Source: GCA-2720865 sp047630275 (GTDB lineage: Bacteria; Bdellovibrionota; Bacteriovoracia; Bacteriovoracales; Bacteriovoracaceae). Taken from it: a stretch of DNA of 64,000 bases. The DNA lies in the NCBI GenBank assembly GCA_047630275.1, contig JBLHVN010000001.1, positions 372,001-436,000 on the forward strand, read 5' to 3'. The position numbers and the translations under genes are program-made. The notes under the pieces were generated by a model. The model was not told the origin of the DNA and made no database searches. It saw nothing but the letters and a program-made list of their open reading frames with translations. Below, one piece after another: positions 7,341 to 15,670 of the stretch; the stretch's first letter is position 1; each line of letters opens with the position of its first letter.

Positions 7341-7897
7341 GCCCAAACATCTAATGGCATATTGCTAACAATGAAGTTTAAAAGGTCACTTCTGGTAATA
7401 ATCCCTAAAGGGTGGTGATCATCATTGGCAACCACTATACTTGAAATTTGTTCCTCATAGAGTACTTTCGCTATCAACCTGACTTCAGTTTCTGAATTAC
7501 ATAATAAGACCTTTTCATTCATAACTTCTTTAACTAATTTCTTAGGTGACTGGATGTTCTTCAAGATATCTCTATCTGAGATAAGTCCTACTAACTCTTT
7601 ATCCTCAAGAACTAGTAAATGGTGAATGGCAAGGTCTCCCATCTTCTTGGTAGCACTTTCAAGATTTTCGTTTTGAGATATTGAATAAGTGACTTTACTC
7701 ATCAAATCCCTGGCGTAGAATTTTTTTTGCTTAATCTTATTTAGTTCTGAAGCGCTTTGATAAGCACCTAGTTTTCCTTTCAGGGCTTTTTCTTCCTCTT
7801 TAATCTTTCGGAATTCCTTTTTTTTATTCAGGGTTCCTATGTACTTAGGGGAGAAGTAGGAGTGGTATGATTTATTAATGGCAACTATCAGAGTCAT
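7337..7897 (-). CDS. CBS-domain pair protein
   Basis: This 186-residue protein has a basic, linker-like N-terminal ~60 residues, then two tandem CBS motifs: about 63-117 (ARDLMSKVTYSISQNENLES ... VGLISDRDILKNI) and about 121-182 (VKEVMNEKVLL ... LGIITRSDLLNFI). Such pairs bind adenosine nucleotides and act as energy sensors, often controlling partner proteins. No catalytic domain is fused. Its gene is convergent with, and overlaps by 4 bp, the small histidine kinase gene. Confidence 0.85.
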   Translation of the reverse strand: MTLIVAINKSYHSYFSPKYIGTLNKKKEFRKIKEEEKALKGKLGAYQSASELNKIKQKKFYARDLMSKVTYSISQNENLESATKKMGDLAIHHLLVLEDKELVGLISDRDILKNIQSPKKLVKEVMNEKVLLCNSETEVRLIAKVLYEEQISSIVVANDDHHPLGIITRSDLLNFIVSNMPLDVWA

Positions 7898-8075
7898 AGG
7901 TTATTTTAGCATGGTTTCTTACTTGGTTTACTCATAAATTCCTTAAATTTAGTTTAGGAATGAGACAATCAATTCATAAAAAAATCTTGAAACCCTCTAT
8001 CTTTAAGATGAAGGATTCACTAAAATATTATTTTCTCGAAGTAGAAAAGTTCACCTTTTCAATAGGATTATACTA

Positions 8076-9056
8076 ATGAAATACTTAAGTATTCTTTTAA
8101 TAAGCCTGATCTTAGTAGGCTGCAGTTCAAAACAATTAAGTTATGATGCTCGTTTGAGTGGATTTGAATACCCCTTCGAAGTGAAGAACTATCAATTTAG
8201 CTCTCAAAGACAAGTTTTAGAGATGAGTTATATGGACTTATCAGGAGTGGAATCTAAAAAAACTGTAGTTCTTCTCCATGGAAAGAATTTTTCAGGGTTC
8301 TATTGGAAACAAATTGCACAAGATTTGAATGCCAAAGGCCATAGGGTTATCATTCCTGACCAAATCGGATTTGGAAAAAGTTCTAAACCGCGTGATTACC
8401 AATTCAGCTTCGCTCAGTTGGCTCTCAATACTAAGAACATGTTAGATGAACTAAAGGTTAATAACTTTATCCTAGTAGGTCATTCAATGGGAGGGATGCT
8501 CGCCGTAACAATGGCGAATATGTTTCCTAATGAGATTGATAAGTTGGTCTTGATCAACCCTATTGGTCTAGAAAAGTATCTTGAATACGTGGAGTTTAAA
8601 GACCCCGAGTTCTTTTATAAAGGTGAGTTGAATAAGAGTGTTGAAAAAGTGATCTCCTATCAGAAGAAAAACTACTATGATGGAAAATGGAGCCCTCGCT
8701 ATGAAGAGCTTATAGTACCCACCAAAGGACAACTAAGCGGGAAGGACTGGCCATTAGTTGCATGGAACAACTCCCTTACTTACGGTCCTATTTTCACGGA
8801 AGAAGTTGTTTCTAAGTTCTCAAACTTAAAAATGAAAACTTATCTAATTCTCGGGACGAGAGATCGAACAGGACCTGGGAGAGGCTGGAAAAAGAAAGGC
8901 GTAAAAAGAGAGCTTGGGCGCTACGATAAACTTGGAAGAGAAATTAAAAGATTAAATAAAAGGAAGATTAAACTTTTCGAGTTAAAAGGTTTAGGGCATA
9001 TGCCTCAATTTGAGGACTATAAACGCTTCTCAGAGATCTTCTTTCCTCTTTTTTAG
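8076..9056 (+). CDS. Alpha/beta hydrolase lipoprotein
   Basis: The 326-residue product starts with a lipoprotein signal ending LVGC (Cys16). The hydrolase domain follows: LLHGKNFSG oxyanion loop (about 67-74), nucleophile elbow GHSMGG with Ser137, acid region LGTRDRTGPG, and the catalytic His in GLGHMPQFE. It should be a membrane-anchored esterase or lipase-like enzyme facing the periplasm or cell surface. There is a basic insertion (GWKKKGVKRELGRYDK and on) near the acid residue. A hairpin follows the gene. It is transcribed alone. Confidence 0.85.
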   Translation: MKYLSILLISLILVGCSSKQLSYDARLSGFEYPFEVKNYQFSSQRQVLEMSYMDLSGVESKKTVVLLHGKNFSGFYWKQIAQDLNAKGHRVIIPDQIGFGKSSKPRDYQFSFAQLALNTKNMLDELKVNNFILVGHSMGGMLAVTMANMFPNEIDKLVLINPIGLEKYLEYVEFKDPEFFYKGELNKSVEKVISYQKKNYYDGKWSPRYEELIVPTKGQLSGKDWPLVAWNNSLTYGPIFTEEVVSKFSNLKMKTYLILGTRDRTGPGRGWKKKGVKRELGRYDKLGREIKRLNKRKIKLFELKGLGHMPQFEDYKRFSEIFFPLF

Positions 9057-9113
9057 AGTGTAAGTGTCAGCAGATAGGTAAATACAGCCTTCTAAGTTGT
9101 TGAAATATCTTCA

Positions 9114-9170
9114 GCTTTTCGTCTTAAGGGAGCTTAATTTCTTGATGACGAAAAGCAGTTCCAGTTTTTT
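9114..9170 (+). terminator. Two-tier hairpin with T-tract
   Basis: GCTTTTCGTC (9114-9123) pairs perfectly with GACGAAAAGC (9147-9156). An inner TTAAG-GGAG-CTTAA hairpin sits in the loop, and TTTTTT follows at 9165-9170. It lies between the lipoprotein hydrolase and the outer-membrane protein gene, so it is a probable, if atypical, terminator. Confidence 0.45.
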
Positions 9171-9238
9171 ACACATTTTAACTATTAAAATTTCAGCGTG
9201 TTAAATAATCCCCACGAAATCAATAACTGGGGTGAACG

Positions 9239-10333
9239 GTGAAAGCTTTCATTATTTGTGGAATCTTTTTTTCTTTAATACAGCAAGCTACTGCTAACGA
9301 GAAGCGCTCTCTTACAGGGCTTTTTAATCTCAATGGATCAAAGGTTACAGGAAAGCTAAATGAAGCGAATGTCTTTGGCCTTTCTGTGAACCTCGATTTT
9401 AAACACCGCTTAAGCAGTTTAATTGGAATCAATGCCAATGGAGGAGTTTCACTAGAGGCTGGTGAAAGTGAGTCAAAGTACTCAGGAAGAAACTTCAGGC
9501 CAAGCAACTCATTGAGCTTAAGGCATGCCTTTGTTGAAATAAACCCTTTAGACAACATAAGGCTCGAACTCGGGGCCATTAATCAGTCATATCATAACAA
9601 TCCATTATTTCTCACGAGCACGGCTTTTGTTTCTGCTCGCGAAGTATTTTCCATTGAAGTTAATCAATGGAAGTTCGAACTTGATATGATCCAAGGAATT
9701 CCTTCTAATTATAGCCTTTCGCAAAGGATTGGAAATGTTAAGGAAGGATCAAGCCGATTCTTTAACGAGAAAATCCGTGTTATCGGAAGCGGGGATACTG
9801 TAAGCGTTGAAGCTAGTATTGGACACTTTGCCTTTGACAGGCTTAATTCTTCGATTGCTTATCATAGCCGCTTGCTAGGAAATACTGTCTCTGGCGTTGG
9901 AAGTATTAATAATAAGTTTAAGCAAAAATATATTGGTTTTAATAGTGATCTTAAAATTAGTTATAAAAGAATGAGTCTAATGGATATATCCATAGAGGCA
10001 GCTGCTCATAGAAATGAAATGGCAGCTTCTGGGAAAAACCTAGGGTACATAATAGGACCAGTTTTAACTTCAAAGTCCTTAGAAAATGACTACTCTTTTG
10101 AAATAAAGACTCTTAAAAACGAATCCGATTCAACTGTGGCTTACTACTCATCGAAGTACGTGGGGCAAACTAATAGAGAAGGACTAATGACAGGTCTCTC
10201 TATTGTGAATAAGGCCATGAGCCTAGAGTATGGAATAAATGCCTATTTAACGAAGCCTATTGAATTTAACAGTTTTCAAGAAAAAGAAAGAATTATCTAT
10301 TTATCTTTAAGGAAGAGCTATGACTTTCTCTAA
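9239..10333 (+). CDS. Probable outer-membrane beta-barrel protein
   Basis: The start is GTG at 9239 behind a GGGGTGA site. The 364-residue protein has a signal peptide ending near QQATA (residue 19). The mature part is built of alternating polar/apolar strands with short turns, no transmembrane helix, and a C-terminal strand ending in an aromatic/aliphatic pair (SYDFL). This fits an outer-membrane barrel, perhaps 12-16 strands. The substrate is unknown. Its end overlaps the start of the large lipoprotein gene by 14 bp, so the two are a coupled pair and may form one envelope complex. Confidence 0.6.
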   Translation: MKAFIICGIFFSLIQQATANEKRSLTGLFNLNGSKVTGKLNEANVFGLSVNLDFKHRLSSLIGINANGGVSLEAGESESKYSGRNFRPSNSLSLRHAFVEINPLDNIRLELGAINQSYHNNPLFLTSTAFVSAREVFSIEVNQWKFELDMIQGIPSNYSLSQRIGNVKEGSSRFFNEKIRVIGSGDTVSVEASIGHFAFDRLNSSIAYHSRLLGNTVSGVGSINNKFKQKYIGFNSDLKISYKRMSLMDISIEAAAHRNEMAASGKNLGYIIGPVLTSKSLENDYSFEIKTLKNESDSTVAYYSSKYVGQTNREGLMTGLSIVNKAMSLEYGINAYLTKPIEFNSFQEKERIIYLSLRKSYDFL

Positions 10334-12842
10334 ATTAATGACTATCTTTTTAGCCACCACTTTGACCCTGTCATGTTCATTAAAAGTAGAAGATGAACAA
10401 GCCGACCAAAGTGTGAATAGCCCCATTATCTTAGATAGTTTAAGCATCTCTTCCGTTCAAAAAAACTATGATAACGCCTTAAGTATTTCGAGACCAACTC
10501 ATAAGTCTTTTCTTGTAAAAGCCTGTTTTAAAGAAAGCGTCTTTCTTGAGCCCATTCGAGGAGAAGAGTTTATTGTCTCCGGGACCTCTTATATAAGTGA
10601 TACCAATGGCTGCGTCTTTTGGAATGAAAAAGCCCCTATGAGTTCGAGTATGGAGGAGCGGTATATTCGTTTTCAAAAAGAGATAGTCCTAACAGGAAAT
10701 GTTCAGGGTAGAACGACAGTTCAATACGCTTTTAATCTTTTGAATGATAGCTTCGTTGATTTACAACGCACCAGTTTACCTGAGGATGCTTTTCACGCGA
10801 CAGCAAAAGAAGAATTAAAAGTAGACTTTGATATGACTGATCTTACCATTTATTTTGGGGGTTATGATTCAGCTCATGATGATTCTCGAACCAATAAGAA
10901 TGTTATTTCAAAGTGGATTGGTTGTTTTAAATACAAAGTTGATATGCAATCTCTTTCCAATCAAATCGTCGAAATGAAAGTCATAGATGAGGATGGAGAA
11001 ATTGTTCAAGAGATAGTTAATAAAACTGATTTAAAGGGCTGCCTGCGGGCCAATCTCAATACTGAGTATGATCAGTTTCAGCCCATCCGTTGGATCTCTA
11101 GAAAGCTTATTGTAAAAGTAGTAGAAGGTCCTTTAGTAGGTCAAATCTTAGAAAGAGAAATCTTTATTAACCCTTGGGTCAATGGTCGAAATCATGGTTG
11201 GGACTCTCGTGCTGGTGAGCCTCCAGCAAATCCAGTCGGGGAAAAAGCAAAGCTCTTTGTTGATAATGTTAGGTATACATTTCTTGGAAATAAAGAAAAT
11301 GGATATCAGGTTAATAAGTATTTAGACCTTGCCGTGACTAAAAGCTACCTAATTGAATTAAGACCAAAGATTGACAGAGGACATAGCTTTTCAAGCAACA
11401 GAATGATTGAAGATATCTACACAGGTCGCTTTCGATTGAGAGTCGGGATATTAGGGGCTAATCAAGGAACCGCTGAGTTAACAGTGGAAAGCGCCTCAAA
11501 GTTTAATTATATTACGGGAATGGAAAAAATCGTTGAGGTTGTGAACAATAAGATCATCACCTCAATTGACCTTCCATTTAAATTCGAAGACCTAGCTGAA
11601 TCTTCGGCGCGAACAGTGGCCGTGATAGAATTGTCACCTCTTTCAGATGAAACGAATCTTCAGCCAGTTGTAGTTTCAGGTAACTTCCTAGCATCATCAC
11701 ATCAATTAAGTGTGGGCCTAAGACCTCATAATAATAACCTAGATGTTCAATCAGAACTTAATATCAGTAATTATTTACTGGCGCAAAAGCTAGACATGAT
11801 CAAAGACTCTAGCGATCCAAGCGTAGGACTTGAATCTAAATGGGTAGGGGATACAAAGAATCTATTCAATGCCTTACAAAAGGAAAATCAGTTAAAACAA
11901 GAACCCATCTCTCTCTTAAAGTTAGATAAGTTAACGGCCACAGAGAAAAAGCAGTTGTTAGAAGGAACTCAATCAATTCAAACCAAAAGAAAACTTTGTG
12001 AGGCCTTCTTCCCTAGGAAGCTTTCAACAGGGATCTTTTATAACTCTCATGAAATAGATCCAAAGCTTTATGAGTGTACTCGCAATCCTGATAAATTCAT
12101 TTCAATTAGCCGGCATAAACATATGCAAGAGATTATAGGAAACCCTCAGAAGTTGTACTCAAGTACAGATAAGATCAGTGTTGGAACTGGTTTTCTTGTC
12201 TATGATGGAAAGAGCCGAAGAACCTCTGTTGCGAAGAGGTTATCTTTTGGCGCCTCTCTAAGTTCAAAGCTAGAGATTCCCTTTCTAAAGATCTTAAGCC
12301 TCGGTGTTGGCGTAAATGCAGATATTTCAAAGATGTGGTCTAAAGATGAGACGACAGGAACAACTTCAAGGGCCCAGTTCTCAAGAAGCAGAAGTCTATT
12401 CGTCGATGAATTAAAGTTAGGCTTTAATGCTAAGCTTAAAACCTGCGTACTTCTTCAAGGTCAGTTCTACGAAGAAAGCACTGGTGGATGGTTGAGCAGC
12501 ACGACTGTTCAAAAACAAAACAAAAAACGCTTCCAACTTTGTGAAGCTAGTGCTTCTAAAGAGTGGATTGAGGAGAGCTGGTTCTATATAGGAGAACAAA
12601 AGCCAGCCCATTCAATGTTAAGAGACCCTTGGAGTATCTCTGAGAATTATCTTGGAAAGATTATTAGAGGAAAGCAAAACTACGAGCAATTTTATAACTT
12701 GATGACTGATGACACTAAGGTGATCTTCCTAGAGAAGGTTGAAGTTATGCAAGGTAACGATGCTTATATTCAGCGCTTTTATAAGCCTAAAGAAAGGGCG
12801 GTCTTAAAGGATATGGGAATACCTGGGACTATTAATCTTTAG
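10320..12842 (+). CDS. Large secreted lipoprotein of unknown function
   Basis: This 840-residue protein has a lipobox LTLSC (Cys19) and an AAGGAAGAGCT ribosome-binding site. The mature protein has no family I recognise. Residues ~30-470 look like repeated beta-sandwich modules with scattered cysteines (KACF, NGCV, IGCFKY, KGCL). A later region of about 625-720 has a glycine/serine-rich amphipathic stretch (SFGASLSSKLEI, LSLGVGVNADI), which could insert into a membrane. It is coupled to the upstream outer-membrane barrel. A surface adhesin, export component or pore-forming function are all open; none is shown by the sequence. Confidence 0.7.
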   Translation: MTFSKLMTIFLATTLTLSCSLKVEDEQADQSVNSPIILDSLSISSVQKNYDNALSISRPTHKSFLVKACFKESVFLEPIRGEEFIVSGTSYISDTNGCVFWNEKAPMSSSMEERYIRFQKEIVLTGNVQGRTTVQYAFNLLNDSFVDLQRTSLPEDAFHATAKEELKVDFDMTDLTIYFGGYDSAHDDSRTNKNVISKWIGCFKYKVDMQSLSNQIVEMKVIDEDGEIVQEIVNKTDLKGCLRANLNTEYDQFQPIRWISRKLIVKVVEGPLVGQILEREIFINPWVNGRNHGWDSRAGEPPANPVGEKAKLFVDNVRYTFLGNKENGYQVNKYLDLAVTKSYLIELRPKIDRGHSFSSNRMIEDIYTGRFRLRVGILGANQGTAELTVESASKFNYITGMEKIVEVVNNKIITSIDLPFKFEDLAESSARTVAVIELSPLSDETNLQPVVVSGNFLASSHQLSVGLRPHNNNLDVQSELNISNYLLAQKLDMIKDSSDPSVGLESKWVGDTKNLFNALQKENQLKQEPISLLKLDKLTATEKKQLLEGTQSIQTKRKLCEAFFPRKLSTGIFYNSHEIDPKLYECTRNPDKFISISRHKHMQEIIGNPQKLYSSTDKISVGTGFLVYDGKSRRTSVAKRLSFGASLSSKLEIPFLKILSLGVGVNADISKMWSKDETTGTTSRAQFSRSRSLFVDELKLGFNAKLKTCVLLQGQFYEESTGGWLSSTTVQKQNKKRFQLCEASASKEWIEESWFYIGEQKPAHSMLRDPWSISENYLGKIIRGKQNYEQFYNLMTDDTKVIFLEKVEVMQGNDAYIQRFYKPKERAVLKDMGIPGTINL

Positions 12843-12851
12843 TTTGGGCAC

Positions 12852-12876
12852 AAAAAAGCCCCGTATTAAACGAGGC
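12852..12876 (-). terminator. Intrinsic terminator of tRNA-Asp
   Basis: On the minus strand, GCCTCGT-TTAAT-ACGGGGC forms a 7-bp stem with one G-U pair, followed by six T. It lies just downstream of the tRNA-Asp gene. Confidence 0.8.
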
Positions 12877-12900
12877 GATGATGCAATCTTGAAATTTTAA

Positions 12901-12977
12901 TGGCGGGAGCGAAGGGACTCGAACCCTCGGCCTTCGCCGTGACAGGGCGACGTTATAACCAACTTAACTACGCCCCC
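12901..12977 (-). tRNA. tRNA-Asp (GUC)
   Basis: The 77-nt cloverleaf includes an encoded CCA (12901-12903 on the plus strand reads TGG). The acceptor GGGGGCG pairs with CGCTCCC (one G-U), the discriminator base is G as usual for tRNA-Asp, the anticodon loop is CTGTCAC (anticodon GUC), and the T loop is TTCGAGT on a 5-bp stem. It is the only RNA gene I can firmly identify here, and a terminator follows it directly. Confidence 0.96.
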
Positions 12978-13033
12978 GCGTATTAAGTGTAATGAATATA
13001 ATAGTTAGAGGGCTTGGCAGTCAAGAAAAAATT

Positions 13034-13849
13034 CTACTTTTGGTAAATGGAAATTAATATTTTTCCGGACATGATAATTAGCAGCGCGACAAAAAGGCGT
13101 TTTGAGGTGGTTTTTGAAACGGTGCCACTAAGCTTTACCCCTAATTTACTGGTTAGAGTTGAGCTTAAAAAGATGATGGCGGCTATGGCAAGGTGGACTG
13201 ATCCTACTTGAAAGTTCTTGAAGATTCCTTCGGTAATGGCCAGGGGTGAGGCAATTAATCCGTACTGAATCATTCCTACAAAGGTACCACCAATCATGGC
13301 GAAGTTTGAAAAGGCGGGTACGTAGGGGAGAGGCAACCTGTGGATGGTAAGGAGGATAGGGACCATTATGATTCCTCCTCCGAGTCCTGTGAGGCCCGCT
13401 ACCATTCCTCCTCCAAAGCCGGTTAGAAAGGCATAGAGGAAGCCTAAGCTGTTAAGGTTTTTTATTTGATTACTCTCTTCAGAGGGGGCCTTAAAGAAGA
13501 GGGTTCTTATTCCAGTGGCGATCAGGACTAGGGCAAAGATAAGGCGGACTGTTTCGCGGTCGATATGCTGCACAACATAGGTTGAGATGATTACGCCTAT
13601 CATCATCCCAACTGCTAAAAGAGTTCCCCAATCTGCTGGGACCTTTCTTCCTAAGCGCCTAAAATTAATAGTGTTCACAATGGAGTTAAAAAAGATAACC
13701 GTGAGTGAAGTTCCGATCACTAGGGATGGGGGAGAATCAGGAAAAAGAGTGTAGAGCACCGGTACTATTAACACACCCCCGCCTACACCAAAAAATGCAG
13801 AGAGAATGCCGACAAAGGCCCCAGTTAGGGATAGGATTATAAGGAACAT
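13034..13849 (-). CDS. TSUP (TauE/SafE) family membrane permease
   Basis: This 271-residue protein has about eight transmembrane helices. It starts with the family's signature glycine-rich N terminus (GILSAFFGVGGGVLIVP) and repeats it in the second half (GMVAGLTGLGGGIIMVPIL), the two-fold pattern of the TSUP/TauE-SafE exporters. Members move sulfite, sulfonates or other small anions across the inner membrane. The gene is divergent from the SO_0444-like permease with 37 bp between starts, and that gap holds an inverted repeat. The substrate is undetermined. Confidence 0.88.
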   Translation of the reverse strand: MFLIILSLTGAFVGILSAFFGVGGGVLIVPVLYTLFPDSPPSLVIGTSLTVIFFNSIVNTINFRRLGRKVPADWGTLLAVGMMIGVIISTYVVQHIDRETVRLIFALVLIATGIRTLFFKAPSEESNQIKNLNSLGFLYAFLTGFGGGMVAGLTGLGGGIIMVPILLTIHRLPLPYVPAFSNFAMIGGTFVGMIQYGLIASPLAITEGIFKNFQVGSVHLAIAAIIFLSSTLTSKLGVKLSGTVSKTTSKRLFVALLIIMSGKILISIYQK

Positions 13850-13869
13850 CCAACCAGTTTAAGGGTTGG
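13850..13869. promoter_or_regulatory. Inverted repeat in divergent transporter promoter gap
   Basis: CCAACC-AGTTTAAG-GGTTGG is a perfect 6-bp inverted repeat in the 37-bp gap between the divergent TSUP and SO_0444-like genes. It could be a shared operator or an mRNA hairpin. The support is positional only. Confidence 0.25.
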
Positions 13870-13886
13870 GTTAATGGAAGACAAAT

Positions 13887-14933
13887 ATGAGTTTTTTAAC
13901 TGAACTTTGGAATTATATTATAACGACTGCGCCCATTTTATTATTGGGTCTTGCAGTTGCTGGACTAATACATGGATTTATAACTGTTGAGAGGATTAAG
14001 CAGGTTCTTGGTGGAAACACTATTAGCTCCATCTTTAAAGCCGCCATTATGGGGATTCCTCTGCCTTTATGTTCATGTGGGGTTATTCCTGCAGCCGTTA
14101 CTCTAAGAAAGAGTGGGGCCAGTAATGGGGCGACTTCAAGTTTTCTGATTGCAACGCCTGAATCAGGGATTGATTCAATCGCCATGACTTACGCCATGAT
14201 GGATCTTCCGATGACTATCATCAGACCTGTCGCAGCTTTTTTCTCGGCCTTTATTGCGGGGATCTTACAATTTTTCTTCAATGACTTTGAGTTAGATAAA
14301 GACGAAGAGATTAAGACAAGCTGTTGTAGTAAAACTAAGAAAGATGCAGAAGCCCCTAAAGAGAACCCTTTTAAGAAGGGCTTCAAGTTTGCCTTTCACA
14401 ATCTAATCAATGATATCTCACTTTGGTTGGCCTTTGGAATTGTCTTAGGTGCTGTTATTAGCTTTGCCGTTCCAGAAGAATGGATCGGTTCTTTAAATGG
14501 TTGGGGTGGGCGATTTATTTTATTGGCCGTTGGAATACCTCTTTATATCTGCGCGTCGGCAACGACTCCTATTGCAGCTTCTTTGATGATGAAGGGTCTC
14601 TCTCCTGGACTAGCTCTTATTATTCTTTTAACAGGACCTGCTACAAACTTGGCCAATATCTTAGTTCTACAAAAGTATATTGGTAAAAAGGGTATCTTTA
14701 TCAATATCCTTGCTATCGCTGTGGTGACTTTAATCTTTAGCTTTCTAGTGGATTATGCCTACACTGCTTTTGCTTGGCCTTTAACTTTCAATATTGCTTC
14801 TCACGATCACGGCCATGGGGCTGCTTGGTGGGAGAGCGCTTCGGCCGTCATTTTAGTTGCCATGCTTCTTAAAGGAATCTTTCAAGAAGAGATTCAGCCT
14901 AGGTTGAAAAAAGAAAAAGCAGGTTGTCATTAA
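13887..14933 (+). CDS. SO_0444-type permease, putative Cu/Zn efflux
   Basis: This 348-residue, roughly eight-helix protein matches the DUF318/ArsP-like permease family. It has the GIPLPLCSCGVIPAAVTLRK signature (about 56-75) with paired cysteines in the membrane, and a second conserved half (GIPLYICASATTPIAASLMM). A cytoplasmic loop has CCSKTKK and the C-terminal part has SHDHGHG, both plausible metal ligands. These features fit the SO_0444 family of Cu/Zn efflux transporters, but arsenic-type export is not excluded. The stop overlaps the start of the SDR gene by 1 bp (TAATG). Confidence 0.82.
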   Translation: MSFLTELWNYIITTAPILLLGLAVAGLIHGFITVERIKQVLGGNTISSIFKAAIMGIPLPLCSCGVIPAAVTLRKSGASNGATSSFLIATPESGIDSIAMTYAMMDLPMTIIRPVAAFFSAFIAGILQFFFNDFELDKDEEIKTSCCSKTKKDAEAPKENPFKKGFKFAFHNLINDISLWLAFGIVLGAVISFAVPEEWIGSLNGWGGRFILLAVGIPLYICASATTPIAASLMMKGLSPGLALIILLTGPATNLANILVLQKYIGKKGIFINILAIAVVTLIFSFLVDYAYTAFAWPLTFNIASHDHGHGAAWWESASAVILVAMLLKGIFQEEIQPRLKKEKAGCH

Positions 14934-15670
14934 TGAAGATCTTTATCACAGGTGGAACTTCTGGAATTGGCCTAACACTGGCCATAGCCTATTTGAAAGA
15001 AGGTCATAGGGTTGCTGTCTGTGGGCGTAATATAAAGAAACTTCCAGAGGACTTTCTTAGTACTTACCCAAAGGCTGAAGCTTTCAATGTTGATGTGACT
15101 AAGCGAGAAGAAGTGCTCAAGGCGATAGAGGACTTTTCAAAAGGGCAGCTTGATCTTGTGATAGCTAACGCAGGAATCAGTGAAGGGACAAAACCTAATT
15201 GGCCTAATTTTGAATCTTATAGAAATGTAATTGATATCAATGTGAATGGCGTTCTTTATACTTTCGAAGGAGCGCTTAATATTATGAAGAAGCAGGGAAG
15301 AGGTCACCTTGTTGGGATCGCTTCAGTGGCTGGCTTTATGGGGCTTCCTGGGGCTGGAGCTTATTGCGCTTCGAAGGCTGCGGTCTTAAAGCTTTGTGAG
15401 AGTTTATCAATTGATCTAACGCCACAAGGCTATGATGTAACGGCCATTTGCCCTGGCTTTATCGACACCCCCTTAACAAGACAAAATAAGCATCCTATGC
15501 CTTTTTTAATGGATGCTGATGAAGGGGCAAGAAGGATTAAAAAGGCCATTGCTAGAAAGCGTCCGCTTTATGTCTTTCCTTTTAGAATGAAGATCTTAGT
15601 GACTCTCTTAGATAAGATGCCGCGGTCTTTATATAGGCTTATCTTTAAGATTCCAGGGGCTAGAGCTTAA
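14933..15670 (+). CDS. Short-chain dehydrogenase/reductase
   Basis: I chose ATG at 14933, in a TAATG overlap with the permease gene; an upstream in-frame TTG at 14924 would add three residues. The 245-residue protein has the NAD(P)-binding TGGTSGIG near the N terminus, NAG (VIANAGIS), the catalytic Ser in IASVAGF and YCASKAA with Tyr and Lys. It is an SDR oxidoreductase of the classical type; the substrate is unknown. The C-terminal ~40 residues (RPLYVFPFRMKILVTLLDKM) are hydrophobic/basic and may touch the membrane, as in some lipid-acting SDRs. It ends 4 bp into the convergent PLD gene. Confidence 0.88.
   Translation: MKIFITGGTSGIGLTLAIAYLKEGHRVAVCGRNIKKLPEDFLSTYPKAEAFNVDVTKREEVLKAIEDFSKGQLDLVIANAGISEGTKPNWPNFESYRNVIDINVNGVLYTFEGALNIMKKQGRGHLVGIASVAGFMGLPGAGAYCASKAAVLKLCESLSIDLTPQGYDVTAICPGFIDTPLTRQNKHPMPFLMDADEGARRIKKAIARKRPLYVFPFRMKILVTLLDKMPRSLYRLIFKIPGARA

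Noticed and set aside
12852..13000. Integration site (att) at tRNA-Asp
   Set aside because: tRNA genes are common insertion sites, but there is no integrase, no repeat of the tRNA 3' end and flanking genes look resident.
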